A stretch of DNA of 64,000 nucleotides from positions 434,001 through 498,000 of the forward strand of contig MBPM02000012.1 in the NCBI GenBank assembly GCA_001695595.3, read 5' to 3'. This DNA is from Plasmopara viticola. Lineage: Eukaryota > Oomycota > Peronosporomycetes > Peronosporales > Peronosporaceae. Positions 1 through 9,316 of this stretch are shown piece by piece; position 1 is the first letter of the stretch; every line of letters starts with the position of its first letter. The position numbers and the translations under genes are program-made. Under the pieces are notes generated by a model, which was not told where the DNA came from, did not search any database, and worked only from the letters and a program-made list of their open reading frames with translations.

Positions 1-357
1 CTGTGCGTTACGTCCGTGCTATAAAAAGTACCCTTCGTAATTCTGTGCTCCCCATCATAGGATGTCTCGCTTCTTACTATATGTGGCCACAAGCACTCTC
101 GCCTTGAACTCTATGAAGCACAATTGCAAGGAAAAGTTCGTGGGAGGTCGTTTATGGACTGAACTTTGGGTAGCGAGCGGGGAAAGTATCTGTTATTTAG
201 AGCAAATTGAGATGAGATATAGAACTCTTACGGAGTTTTGTCTTAGTTCTGAATCCTTAGCTGTTACCGCAATTTCTTTTTTTAAGTTTCTTAAAAAACA
301 AATTTTTTGACCGGCAAGATACCATGACTTTCGACGATTGTAGGACATCTGTAAGAA
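1..357. other. no gene recognised
   Basis: There is one open frame of 82 codons here, but its composition is ordinary for AT-rich DNA and no domain, signal peptide or paralogue was recognised. I see no feature in this stretch. Confidence 0.4.
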
Positions 358-1140
358 TTAATGTCTTCTTAATTTGGTCTTCAATCCCTCGGTCAAGAAC
401 TTACTAAGTACCATTTTGTATGTATCATTGGACAATGTGGATTTTGGCGTGATAGCCGTTGCCGGCCAGCCTGTCAGTAAACACAGGTCAGCCATGCGGA
501 CGATAGAGTCAAGCCACGATGAGGAAATATACAGTAAAGGCGATGGGGAAATAGAAGAAGTAGCTGGGAGCATTGGACTCAATGCCATAAGCTTAGAAGA
601 TTGACTGATGCTTAAAGATTGCGTCTGAAGCATATAGAAGAAACACCAGCTTTGCTGCAGTATTTTAGACGAAAATGCGATGCGTTGTGCGATTGCTGGT
701 TATTAAGTTCGAAGTGAGTAGCTTTGTCGTATAATAGACGTGGTGGACATTGAAGACGATGGGGAGGAGTGTGTTGCGATGACTACGTCTACCGAAATGG
801 CTGTTAATATATAGCTAATCAATTGGCCATGAAGATTAATAGAACCAAGACTAGCAAGAAGTAGGTCATGTTGGTAGATTTCACAATGATTTTCTCTTTC
901 GATTAGGGCAAATTAAAAAAAAAACTTAGGAGCGCACACTGTCGAGTGTTTCAACTAGAGATGCTAAATGATACTAAATTATTACCGAAAGCAAGGAAAA
1001 ACAATCGTAGATCTATTTCATCTTTCTGTAGCCAATCTGAAAAAAAGTACATCAGGACATCTGCCACAACGCATTACTTATGACAGAGATCCGATTTTTG
1101 TCATATCTTCTTTTTGAGAACAAGTCCTTCTTGACACAAT
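358..1140 (-). pseudogene. decayed membrane-protein-like sequence, copy 1
   Basis: No intact frame survives. The stretch aligns by eye with 16,220-17,130 in the same orientation and with 33,480-33,890 in the opposite one. Shared landmarks are the run around 415-500 (giving GTTGCCGGCCA in both copies) and AGCTTTGTCGTA near 722. The better-preserved copy at 16.2-17.0 kb reads on the minus strand as hydrophobic segments typical of a multi-pass membrane protein, so I infer minus-strand coding. Stops and small indels break every frame. The protein family was not recognised. The copy lies directly 3' of a decayed RxLR gene, the same neighbourhood seen in other copies. Confidence 0.4.
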
Positions 1141-1200
1141 CTGATAGGAAGAAAATACTCCGATAGCGTTGACAAATTAGCTGAACATCAGGCGATTTTT
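1137..1200. other. paralogue of the Ty3 element's empty insertion site
   Basis: The sequence CACAATCTGATAGGAAG corresponds to the two flanks of the LTR element at 17,142-22,196, which read GGCACAA on the left and CACAATACGATAGGAAG on the right. The uninterrupted copy here therefore shows what that locus looked like before insertion. Confidence 0.65.
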
Positions 1201-1211
1201 TTAATCCAAAA

Positions 1212-1825
1212 GTTCACTATGTCGTCTTCTTCTTTTAATGTGACTATGAGAGCCTGCAAATTATTAAAATTTCTTGGCAACGCCATCTTTCTATCCCCCA
1301 GCAACTTCTCATAATCCGAGTCCAGCAAATCTTGCAAACTTGAAGTTTCCTTCTGGGCTTTTACCAGAGTTTTGAATATTGCGGCTTCTACTAGAGTTTT
1401 GGATATTGCGGAAGTTTTGTCGTTGTTTGGACCAGATTTATTTCTATCGGACCAATCGAGGCAATATAGCCGTCTCTTGTTGTTACTAGTGAAATGATAG
1501 GTTTAAGGCTTCGAGAAACGCCGCGTGATCTTTTTTTAACTCATTATTTCGTTCAGTTTCTAAACACGGGTCGGGACTTTTCCGTTCAATCATTCGGGAC
1601 ACTTTGACGATTCACCGCCGTATAAAGCCAGAAAGTTTCTACGTCGCCAACGTGTCTGTTCTGATCAAGCTTATGTTCCCCATTAGGAGCGCTAGTCGTG
1701 GAAAAGCCTAAGGGCGCGGGTCGGTTAGTATGCTGCATGAGAAACCTCACGGTGTCATCCAAGATGGCTGTCAGATGTTTCGTCTTCGGCCTTTGCGCCA
1801 GAATGGATAATCTGGTACTATCACC
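1212..1825 (-). pseudogene. decayed RxLR-family effector, copy A (C-terminal part)
   Basis: Read on the minus strand, 1,586-1,815 gives a module end related to the intact genes: a stretch like SILAQRPKTKHLTAI matches the 'ADRLMKKRPTAIM' region, followed by 'LDQNRHVGDVETFWL' and 'AVNRQSVP', which match residues near 395-420 of the gene at 25,857. The remainder down to 1,212 matches the family's C-terminal domain but is broken by stops and indels. A short internal duplication (around 1,360-1,412) repeats the sequence TAGAGTTTTG-ATATTGCGG. The N-terminal half, signal peptide and RxLR region are absent, and homology stops near 1,815 where a retroelement relic begins. Not expressible as an effector. 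Confidence 0.75.
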
Positions 1826-1829
1826 AAAA

Positions 1830-2640
1830 ATATGTGGCTTCAAGTTTTGGAACAAGAAGTCAAGGCGTTTCTGCGTCCGGACGTCCAACAATCATTGGAA
1901 GTTAAAAGACTCTGTGTGTTGGAAATCAATCGGTACCTTGATAACTGCATGTTTTTCTTACCTGGTGAAGTAAATATTCGATCCAGAATATCATGTGATG
2001 GAGATGTCTGCGCAAGAGCTTTACCTCAGTCAAGAAAAGACCGCGAGTGCATGAAAACAATCACGACAAGAACAGATTTACTCAAGACTACCAGCTTCGT
2101 GACATTGTGATGTTGGACAGGAAGGATTTAGATTCTGTTACAAAAGATCTGCTTAACTAAAGAAACTCACCGGAATATGTTGGCCGATTCTGGGATTACT
2201 GGAGGGATAAAAGCTGCATCCAGAGTGCCACACTTCACTATCAAAAATGTATCATCAGAACCCGAGCGTCGGCAAAGAAAAATAAGGACATGCCGACCAA
2301 TGGCTTCGAAAGAAATCGCGTTACTACCGCAGTACAAGATTTGGTGGCCTGGTGAAACCAAGAACGAAGCAACTTAGGAGCCGTGGGGGACCCGGTGCAG
2401 AGTTCTATTCATTAAGTGTCCGCTACGGTGAATGCCATGATCGTAAATATGCGTCTCCTCCAAGAGATTTTTGTGGTGTAGTTGTCATTCTCCGCAAAAT
2501 GACCGGTAACGATAAGCGCACCATAATAGAGTGTCCAGAAATGCATATCATATATAGCTGAAGAGCTTAAATCATGGCTTTATGCGTCCTGATGTCGCGT
2601 AATCATTGGGAGTCAAGAGACTTTGTTGATGAATCATTCA
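1830..2640 (+). pseudogene. Ty3/gypsy-like retroelement relic
   Basis: Several short open frames on the plus strand carry fragments resembling the end of a Ty3/gypsy polyprotein. One (1,832-2,000) resembles the linker between RNase H and integrase. A second (about 2,050-2,220) resembles the integrase C-terminus with a 'RFTQDYQLRDIVMLDRKDL' run like the usual 'F-VGD-VLL-T-L' segment. A repeat of the first fragment recurs at 2,556-2,640. No catalytic motif, LTR or continuous frame is visible. Assignment rests on short motif resemblance and could be wrong in detail. Confidence 0.4.
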
Positions 2641-3158
2641 GGCCCTGATATAGTATAGAGAAAAAGGGTTTAGTTTTCTAGTAAAAGATAGGTAAGAGAC
2701 ACAACATAGGCGATTTCAAGACAATAATCCGCAAGATACATCAATTCAAAATCGCTTTTCAATATGTTTCAAGCAACAAATACACCTCCTACGCTGTCTT
2801 CGCCCCGCTTGTCGCCAAAACCTAAGGCAACAACCGATCATTCTAGGAGTTACTTCCGTGACTATGTTACGGCAGATAATTAGCGATAGCACTCTTGTTT
2901 TGTGCTTTAAAGCTCGCCTTGAAATCGTGAGAACCACTGCTGTGAACATGATGCATTCTTGAGCGTCACTCCGATGCTAAACCGACAGTTTAGAGCTCAA
3001 TTTGCTGGTGGCTATGACTACTGTCGATCCCGGTAAACCCATGACAACTAAAACTCGTTGTCATTGTCTTTTGTTTAGTAGTCTTCTGTTGTCCAATAAT
3101 TTTGTAGTGTTTGTCACCGACCCAATCAATAACGTTAGTAGTAGCAATAAATATTAGT
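2641..3158. other. no gene recognised
   Basis: Open frames of up to 67 codons are present but none shows a recognisable domain. This stretch separates the retroelement relic from the left end of the MULE. Confidence 0.4.
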
Positions 3159-3262
3159 ATTTCGTCTTCCATCCCCCATTTTTGAGATTGACTAATAAAT
3201 TAAACAATTGATTGGCTAAAACTCGGGCTTGATATTTAGAAGTTCGTGACGTCACTTTCCTC
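3159..3262. repeat. MULE left terminal inverted repeat
   Basis: About 100 bp that is the inverse complement, with small gaps, of 5,819-5,925. The shared core is AAACTCGGGCTTG followed by a GTGACGTCAC-like stretch. Confidence 0.7.
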
Positions 3263-4069
3263 TTAACCTCTTTTTGCTCTTTTTGCTATTTTGCTCTTTA
3301 CTTCACCAACCACAGAACGCTACATTCCTCACATTTACATTCACTTCCCACTCTCTCATACGGTTGTCCTCTCCTACGATCACTCTTTCGCTTTTATGAT
3401 CATATACATCGTCTTAAACCGAAATGACCTATGCAACGATTAAACAGGCCAAGACCACGTTTCATTTGCAGGTACGGGCTTCTGGATATGAAAGTGTTGT
3501 TAAGAATCCTTTGAAAGATTAAGCTGGAGCTGTCACAACACTTTGTCTGCAGTATTCACGGTCCGGCGTATGGGTGCCGAAGCAGACTGATTCGACCAAT
3601 CCAGCAACGCGTCATACTTCCAGCAGCACGACTAACTGTCTATTCTCTGCCTTTCTGAGGAGAGTGCAGAAATAGTTGAGCTCGTTTCGGCAAGTACAGG
3701 TAAAAGACGCAAGCCATTGCCATCTACCGTTCTAACACTGCGACGCGCATCCGCAAGGCCGCCACCTCGCTAATGAAGAAAAGAAGTCAGTTTCTGCTTT
3801 GTCCGCTGCTGGGGGCGTCCCCTGCAGATTATGGCGTCGTTACGCCAATCCAACGTCGAATTGCACGTGACCAGGCACGATATAGCCAACGTATGAGCAA
3901 GAGCTCGAAACGATAATTTTGCCGGGCGCACACCTTTAATTTTTTTACGAGTTGCAAACCTCCTCAACTACGAACCATGTCCATTGTAACAATGATAATT
4001 GACTGGCACATCTTTTTATCTTTTTGTCTGCTGCAAAGAAACTTTGCCAAGGTACAGTTGCGGGAAGAT

Positions 4070-5431
4070 TCAGATGATCGATGCCACGTACAAAACAAAC
4101 AGGGAAGCAAAGAAATGCAATATTTCGTAACTTTATTACTTGAAGCTAATCAGTGTTCAATACAAGGATTCGATTACCACTGCTGCACGTGGTGGGCATC
4201 ACAGCAACGCAACATTCCTTTACGCTTTGATACTGTTTCTTGAGCGATTAGACGACCGGATCTTATTTTTGGGCAATATTAAAGATGTTGTTGAAGGATA
4301 TGGGAGGAATGAATGAACAGCCCAATTTCATTATGGACCGAGAGCTTGCTCTCATGACGGCGTTTAGAGACATATTTTCACAAAGCAAAGCGTTGTGCTG
4401 AAGTTAGCATATTAACATAAATATTTTTGCCAAATATCGACAATCTTTTTCACAAGAGAATTTTGCGTGTTTTATACAGGAATAAAATCAGCTGGTCCGC
4501 GAAAAATCTGCGGAAAATACGAGACACAACCCGATACGCTGCGCGATATGGTCTCGCCACACGTAATGCATTTCTTGAAAACACCGTGGCTGTTGTACCG
4601 AGAAAAGCTTGTTGATGTTTGGATGCATGGAGTTAGACATTTCGGACACAATAACACGTCACGAGTTGAGAGCGCTCATGCGGCATCAAAGAGATGGATC
4701 CAACATCCTTCTGTTATAGTCGATGGCGGTCTAAATTTTGAACCCCCATTAAATCCTTGTATCTAATATTCAATTCTGGACGATACAGGTGATCTGTTAG
4801 CGATGAACTCAGCTGTCAATCTTGCTTGCATTGGGCAGCTCGAAGCCATCTAGTTAAGGACCGCCAGAGAACAATCAACCTCCAATATGCGACTTGGCCC
4901 ACTCTTTGCCAATGTCATAGGTAAGATTTCCAGTGAAAGACAATTTAGTGCAAAGAAGCAATACGACTTACGCAACACCGAGTCTGCTGACGGCGAAGGA
5001 TGTAAGAGGCTTTTCAGCTCAAATTTTGGGCACCCTTGCAAGCATTAATTTAGGATACGTCGGATTCCTCTCGAAGTTACTGACTTCGATGACTATTGGT
5101 GGCTTGCAGCCCCAATACCTCAGTAAGGAATCCTAGAGAGCCTTGAGTAATCCAAGACGTGCTGGATTCAAGCATGAGGTAGAACCTCAATGAGCCTTCT
5201 ACTCATAGACAGCAAATGATCAAGAAAAAGCTAGAGGCCCTACCTACGATAAGGGTAGTGGCCGATCCTGTCCAGATTCACGGACGACGGAGGCCAGCAT
5301 CGGCACGGCGTCTTCCCTCTGCATTCGAGCGAGTCGAGACTGCCGTAGCGCCTTATCGTCGAATATGCCGTATCTGCAAAGATGCTGGCCATTATTCGCG
5401 AACATGCCGATTGCGCGAGCAGACAATGTAA
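4070..5431 (+). pseudogene. MULE transposase remnant with C-terminal zinc knuckle
   Basis: Fragments in different plus-strand frames follow the order of a MULE transposase. Near 4,075 is MIDATYKTN, the motif around the first catalytic aspartate. Near 4,330-4,400 is FIMDRELALMTAFRDIF, matching the family's 'TDRELALMNA' block with the second aspartate. At about 4,560-4,700 is a stretch ending HFGHNNTSRVESAHAASKRW, the conserved 'HFG-TTSRVE-AH--LK' segment with the final acidic residue. At 5,350-5,425 a CCHC zinc knuckle (CRICKDAGHYSRTC) closes the protein. At least three frame changes and several stops separate these parts, so the gene is dead. The domain order and the flanking inverted repeats agree. 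Confidence 0.75.
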
Positions 5432-5818
5432 CGACGTCACTGTCTCAGCTATCAACATTGTTCACATCATTTCGGCAAGGTGGCTTTGCTCAATATCGTA
5501 CAACATTCTATAATACTCGTCTGAGCTGATCAAAACTGTGCCACGATTGAAGTGTCTAAGCACAATGCTTACCGTTGTCATTACTAGGTCATCCCTAGTA
5601 GGCATCGCCTTATTTCAAGCCAACCGCATATAAAATTGGTGAAACGATTGATGCTCTTTCCGTGCTTCAGATTTTTGTCAGCACTAGGCTCTACACTTCC
5701 CGCTCGCGCAACTCTATACCCTCAAGATAAAAAGTTATCGTTGGAGCAGTCTTCAAGAGTTAACAGTATTTTGTAGCACTCAGGATAGAAGAACATTAAT
5801 TTATTCGTGTTGTAGATG

Positions 5819-5986
5819 GGAAAGCGGTAGTGGCGTCACGAACGTTTAAATACCAAGCCCGAGTTTTAGCCAATCAGTAGTTTTTTTAACTAGCCAATCA
5901 CAAAGATGAGGATGGATAACGAAATGGGGGGAATGGATAACGAAATGGGGGGGATGGATTACGAAATGGAGGGGGATGGATAACGC
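5819..5986. repeat. MULE right terminal inverted repeat, expanded
   Basis: This end matches the complement of 3,159-3,262. It is longer because its outer part has been multiplied by a local minisatellite. Confidence 0.65.
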
Positions 5987-5987
5987 G
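5911..5987 (+). repeat. minisatellite, about 21 bp x 4
   Basis: Four tandem units of the form GATGGATAACGAAATGGGGG, with small changes (ATTACG in the third, ACGCGG at the end of the fourth). The left terminal repeat of the MULE carries a single unit. Confidence 0.85.
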
Positions 5988-6029
5988 GCTCTATTAATAC
6001 AAAAAAATTGCCACCTTACATTCCCAATA

Positions 6030-6279
6030 GCAATATTTTACGGAGGACGTTGACACTGATGCGACGAAGCAGAGAATAAGCTCTGAGACAATCGTTTATT
6101 GCCTTGCAAACAATGGCTATTCCAATCCCACAAGTATTCTCGTCGTGCTCCGTAAATAATAATCAGAAACCACACCGACTGAATAAGACTCTTCACACCG
6201 TAGCTGATTCCGGTCCAATAGTGGAGCGCCGGCGTTGCTAGTAAAGGCTGTAATGTTCTTTGTCATGGGGAAGTGGAAC
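6030..6279 (-). other. conserved 3' flank of the effector gene
   Basis: This stretch matches the sequence following the effector at 25,857-27,575 (complement of 27,590-27,865) and, over its gene-proximal half, that following 43,465-41,348 (41,236-41,347). Conservation beyond the stop codon in all three copies indicates either a shared 3' untranslated region or simply recent duplication. Confidence 0.6.
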
Positions 6280-7194
6280 TCAGTGATTCTTGTCGCCACT
6301 GCTTGAGGTTAATAGCATTAAAATCCAATTCGAAGGCATATGCTTGGAAGGCAGGCCTTTGACTAAATCCTTGCGTTCGTGACAAAATTCAAAAAATAAA
6401 TCGTACAGGATGACCAACTTCACATTAAAGGCCTCACGCAATTTCTTCAAGTTGTTTGAGTGCACCATCTCTTCGACCCCCAGAAACTTCTTTAAATCTG
6501 GGTCCAGCAATATCCGTAAATGCGATGCCTCCTTCTGGTGAAGCGCCATAAGCTTTAATGTTTTGTAAGTTTCGACGTTGTTTGGACTTGATTTTCTATA
6601 TCGTCGGACTAATCTAAGCATGATAGCCGTCTCTTGTGGATATAGGTGGAACGGCAAGTGAAAGGCTTCGAGAAACGCCTTGTGGACTGCTATTACCTCG
6701 TAATTTAAAGCATCTTTAGGAAGTATTTTGGGGCCTGTCTCGTATTCTGCTATCCAATCTATTGGGACGGTTTGACGACTCACTGCCGTGGGATGCGCAG
6801 ACTTGTCATTGCCTTCGCTCAAGTGCAAAAGATGTTCGTCTGTATGCGAATCCTGTTTCAATAAATTTTCCACATTGTCAACGTGTTGGTTTTTGTCAAG
6901 CTGCAACGCCTTCTGAGTGATCGGCTGGTTGTTTAGCTGACCACTAGGAGCTTTGGCCTTTTTAAAGGACGATTCTAATTGCGCGAGTCGGTTAAAATGC
7001 TGCATTACAAACTTTGCAGCGTTATTCATGATGGCTGTCGGACTTGTCGTCATCAGTCTTTTCGCCAAAACAAAGCGTAGATCGTTTGCTACCAAAACCG
7101 AAAACTTGTCGAGACCGGGTGGAACATGCACTTCTTCTGGGGCGACGCGTTGGTGCGTATTGCTTTTCAATTGGTTCAAGCTTTCTGGAGTTAC
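6280..7194 (-). pseudogene. downstream half of RxLR-family effector, copy B, after an in-frame stop
   Basis: This frame continues directly from the open frame at 7,195-7,959: the TAG at 7,195-7,197 is in phase with the next ~304 codons, which stay open to a normal stop at 6,280. It holds the second family module (equivalent of RPTAIM is SPTAIMNNAAK near codon 306 of the full gene) and the C-terminal domain, with the conserved 'LPFHLYPQETAIMLRLVRRY' and 'VKLVILYDLFFEFCHERKDL' segments. Paralogues have a sense codon (GAG or GCG type) at the TAG position, so one base change explains the break. Without read-through or a downstream start, this half is not made. No signal peptide precedes it. Confidence 0.8.
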
Positions 7195-7959
7195 CTAACT
7201 TGCACTTTCTTTTTGGTAATCCACTATCGTAGGATGCGCAGATTTGTCGAATTCATCGAACAATTGCATAAGTTTATTGACTGATACTAGTTCCTCTCGC
7301 CAGATACTGTCGTCAACGTGATCGTTTTTGTCGAGCTGTGACGCCTTCTGAGTGATCAGCTGATTCTCAAGTCGATCAGCAGGAGCTTTGGCATTTATCG
7401 TGGAGGATTGTGGAGGTGCGAGTCGGGAGTATTGCTGCTTTACAAAACTTGCAGCGTTTTCCATGATGGCTGTAGGACGTTTCGTCTTCAGTCTTTCCGC
7501 CAATATTAATGATTTTTCGCTTGTCACCGACACCAAAGCCTTGTCTGAATTTGGAGGAGTACGCCCTACATGTCCTGCCACAGTTAAATCGATGCGCTGG
7601 CGCTTGTTGCTTTCTATTTGATTTAAGTTTTTTGAAGCTGCTTCAATCGCCTTTGCTTCTCCCCCCATTCTCAACGCATGAGCCGCATTTTCCATAGAAT
7701 CTGGAGCGTTCACCTTCGTCAAGAATTTGCTTGGAGGCAAAGGCGTGCGCTTCGCATCACCCGCCGAGAACATCGAGTCGTTCTTTAGGTCACGACTTGC
7801 TCGAAGAAGTCGACTCTGCATCATTTTATTAACTATGTCAACAGACGCCATAAAGTCATCATCAAATGCATGTTGAGGTTCATCCTGGTCAAACCCAGCA
7901 GCTGTTTGGCCGCCGGCCGCGACGAGAAGCACGATAGCCACGATAAATGTGCCGCGCAT
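7195..7959 (-). CDS. truncated secreted RxLR effector-like protein, copy B (254 aa)
   Basis: The ATG at 7,959 is chosen because it begins a typical signal peptide (MRGTFIVAIVLLVAAGG, cleavage probably near residue 20-22) aligned with the starts of both intact paralogues; the frame extends 10 codons further upstream without an ATG. Residues 50-53 are RLLR, a canonical RxLR host-targeting motif; the EER position (68-71) reads DAKR. One family module follows (RPTAIM at 161-166, 'QLDKNDHVDDS' and 'ELVSVNKLMQLFDEFDKSAHP' later). Translation ends at TAG 7,195-7,197, before the second module and the C-terminal domain. By analogy with oomycete RxLR proteins it would be secreted and enter host cells. 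Whether the short form is functional is unknown. Confidence 0.8.
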   Translation of the reverse strand: MRGTFIVAIVLLVAAGGQTAAGFDQDEPQHAFDDDFMASVDIVNKMMQSRLLRASRDLKNDSMFSAGDAKRTPLPPSKFLTKVNAPDSMENAAHALRMGGEAKAIEAASKNLNQIESNKRQRIDLTVAGHVGRTPPNSDKALVSVTSEKSLILAERLKTKRPTAIMENAASFVKQQYSRLAPPQSSTINAKAPADRLENQLITQKASQLDKNDHVDDSIWREELVSVNKLMQLFDEFDKSAHPTIVDYQKESAS

Positions 7960-8141
7960 GAAGAATTTAAGGGGAGATCCGGCTGACAAATTATAGTTCT
8001 TGCTATCTAATTATTGATTGATGATGAAAGTGCACCTGATATACCGGTATCTTCAGACGTCAACCACCGTAGATGTTTTTGATATAGTATGTGAGCGAAT
8101 AACAATGTAATACCGGAATTAAACCAAAAATTCACGTTGGT
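7960..8141 (-). promoter_or_regulatory. 5' flank of copy B effector, proximal part
   Basis: This is the non-coding sequence immediately upstream of the ATG at 7,959. It is cut off from the rest of the duplicated 5' flank (9,317 onward) by the LINE insertion at 8,154. No convincing initiator was identified. Confidence 0.35.
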
Positions 8142-8153
8142 ATCTCACTTGCT
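8142..8153. repeat. LINE target-site duplication, left
   Basis: ATCTCACTTGCT, exactly repeated at 9,305-9,316. Confidence 0.85.
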
Positions 8154-9304
8154 TTTTTGGAAAAGGTTGGGGTGACGCCCTCCTTCCAAGCGCGGGGGCT
8201 TAGTGCTCGCGCGCTTCGGGCAGGTGCTCTCGGGCATCTGCAGGTCTCCAACGAGTCTCACCCTCGACGCGACGGTCTCCAGCACTAGGCCAAACCCCCT
8301 TCCACGCCCTTAATCGCGCCAACCGCATCCGAATTGGCTCCTTTAATGTGAATTCTCTAGGTTCGAAGCGCAAGAAGCACGTAACACTCCCCGAAGATCT
8401 CCGGCGCTACCGCGTCGATATCCTTGGCCTCCGAGAAACCAAGATCTACGATAGAGGTGAGCACCGCATTGATGACTTCCTTCTAACCCTGAAAAAAAAA
8501 AAAAAAACGAAGCCAAGACCGAAGTCACCGAAATCCGCCGCTACTGCAACCCGTCGGGCGCCACTCGACACGCCCGATTTCGAGAAGAAACCTGGCGCCA
8601 CACTAAGAAGCTCGGAACACTCCTCGGCGATATTAAAGATCTATCCCGACGCAAGTCCCTGGCCACCCTCGCGCTCCACCGCCTCTGGTCCGTCTGGCTC
8701 CGCCCCACGTTCATCTCACCCAAGACACGCATTCGATTGTACAACACCTACGTTTTACCGATTCTGCTGTACAAGTGGGCTCTTACCAAGTCAGAGCTCC
8801 ACGGCCTCGAGAGTTTCCATCGCCGCCAGCTTCGCTACGCTCTTGGCTATCGCTACCCCCGACCCATTTCGAATGCAAGACTCTACGACCTCTGTGATGA
8901 GCGGTCGCAGAGACTACGACTGACACAAGCTCGCTGGCGCCTGTTTGGCCATGTACTTCGCCGCTATCCCGACATTCCAGCTAACCTCCAGATGCGTGCC
9001 TACTTCTTCTCCACCGCAGCAAAATGGCGCGGACGTCCCCGCACCACGCTCCCCTCGAAACTCGACCACAATCTTGTTTCCCGTGGCTCCGGCTTTCGAC
9101 TCCGGACAGCACAAGACCTCGAAGTGGTACGTACCCTTGCACAAGACCGAAAGAAATGGAAGACGCATACGACCTCGGTGCTGGATGCACTGCCCGCCGA
9201 ACGAGACTCGACGTATGCGGACACCACTCTATGCCGTGGACTAGCCAGACTGAGCCTAGCACGTGCATACCTTGGCAACGCGATAACGTAATACATTACA
9301 TTAC
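8154..9304 (+). mobile_element. non-LTR retrotransposon (LINE), internally deleted
   Basis: The element is GC-richer than its surroundings, is bounded by an exact 12-bp duplication, and ends in a simple ATTACATTAC tail after GCGATAACGTAATAC, as non-LTR elements do. It begins with TTTTTGGAAAAGGTTGGGGTGACGCCC, and the same start and end recur in the copy at 62,629-62,956. Only the start of the endonuclease and the end of the reverse transcriptase remain. It lies about 190 bp upstream of the copy B effector and splits its 5' flank. It cannot move by itself. Confidence 0.85.
8344..9291 (+). pseudogene. LINE endonuclease start fused to reverse transcriptase C-terminus
   Basis: From about 8,335 the frame reads RIGSFNVNSLGSKRK and, near 8,418-8,440, VDILGLRETK: the N-terminal signature of the endonuclease/exonuclease/phosphatase domain of LINEs. 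At 8,492-8,507 is a run of 16 A, after which a different frame continues (about 8,504-9,291) with the end of the reverse transcriptase: 'YNTYVLPILLYKWALTKSEL', then 'FHRRQLRYALGYRYP' and 'LRLTQARWRLFGHVLR', the usual block downstream of the catalytic fingers. The catalytic reverse transcriptase core and most of the endonuclease are missing. The A-run marks the deletion junction and the frame change. Confidence 0.75.
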
Positions 9305-9316
9305 ATCTCACTTGCT
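9305..9316. repeat. LINE target-site duplication, right
   Basis: ATCTCACTTGCT, identical to 8,142-8,153. Confidence 0.85.

Larger units (their letters stand above)
3159..5986 (+). mobile_element. Mutator-like (MULE) DNA transposon, inactive
   Basis: The element is bounded by inverted repeats: the sequence from 3,262 back to 3,159, complemented, matches 5,819 onward, including CAAGCCCGAGTTTTAGCCAATCA and a terminal block with the pattern GGATGG-A-ACGAAAT. Between them lies a broken transposase with MULE hallmarks. The exact outer ends are uncertain because the right terminal repeat is expanded by a minisatellite, and I could not find a convincing 8-11 bp target duplication. It sits just beyond the conserved 3' flank of the effector gene at 6.3-8.0 kb. 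Confidence 0.75.

Noticed and set aside
3159..5986. Reading the 3.2-6.0 kb inverted repeats as a virus or Helitron end
   Set aside because: The transposase motifs and long terminal inverted repeats fit a MULE; no Rep/helicase or hairpin end was seen.
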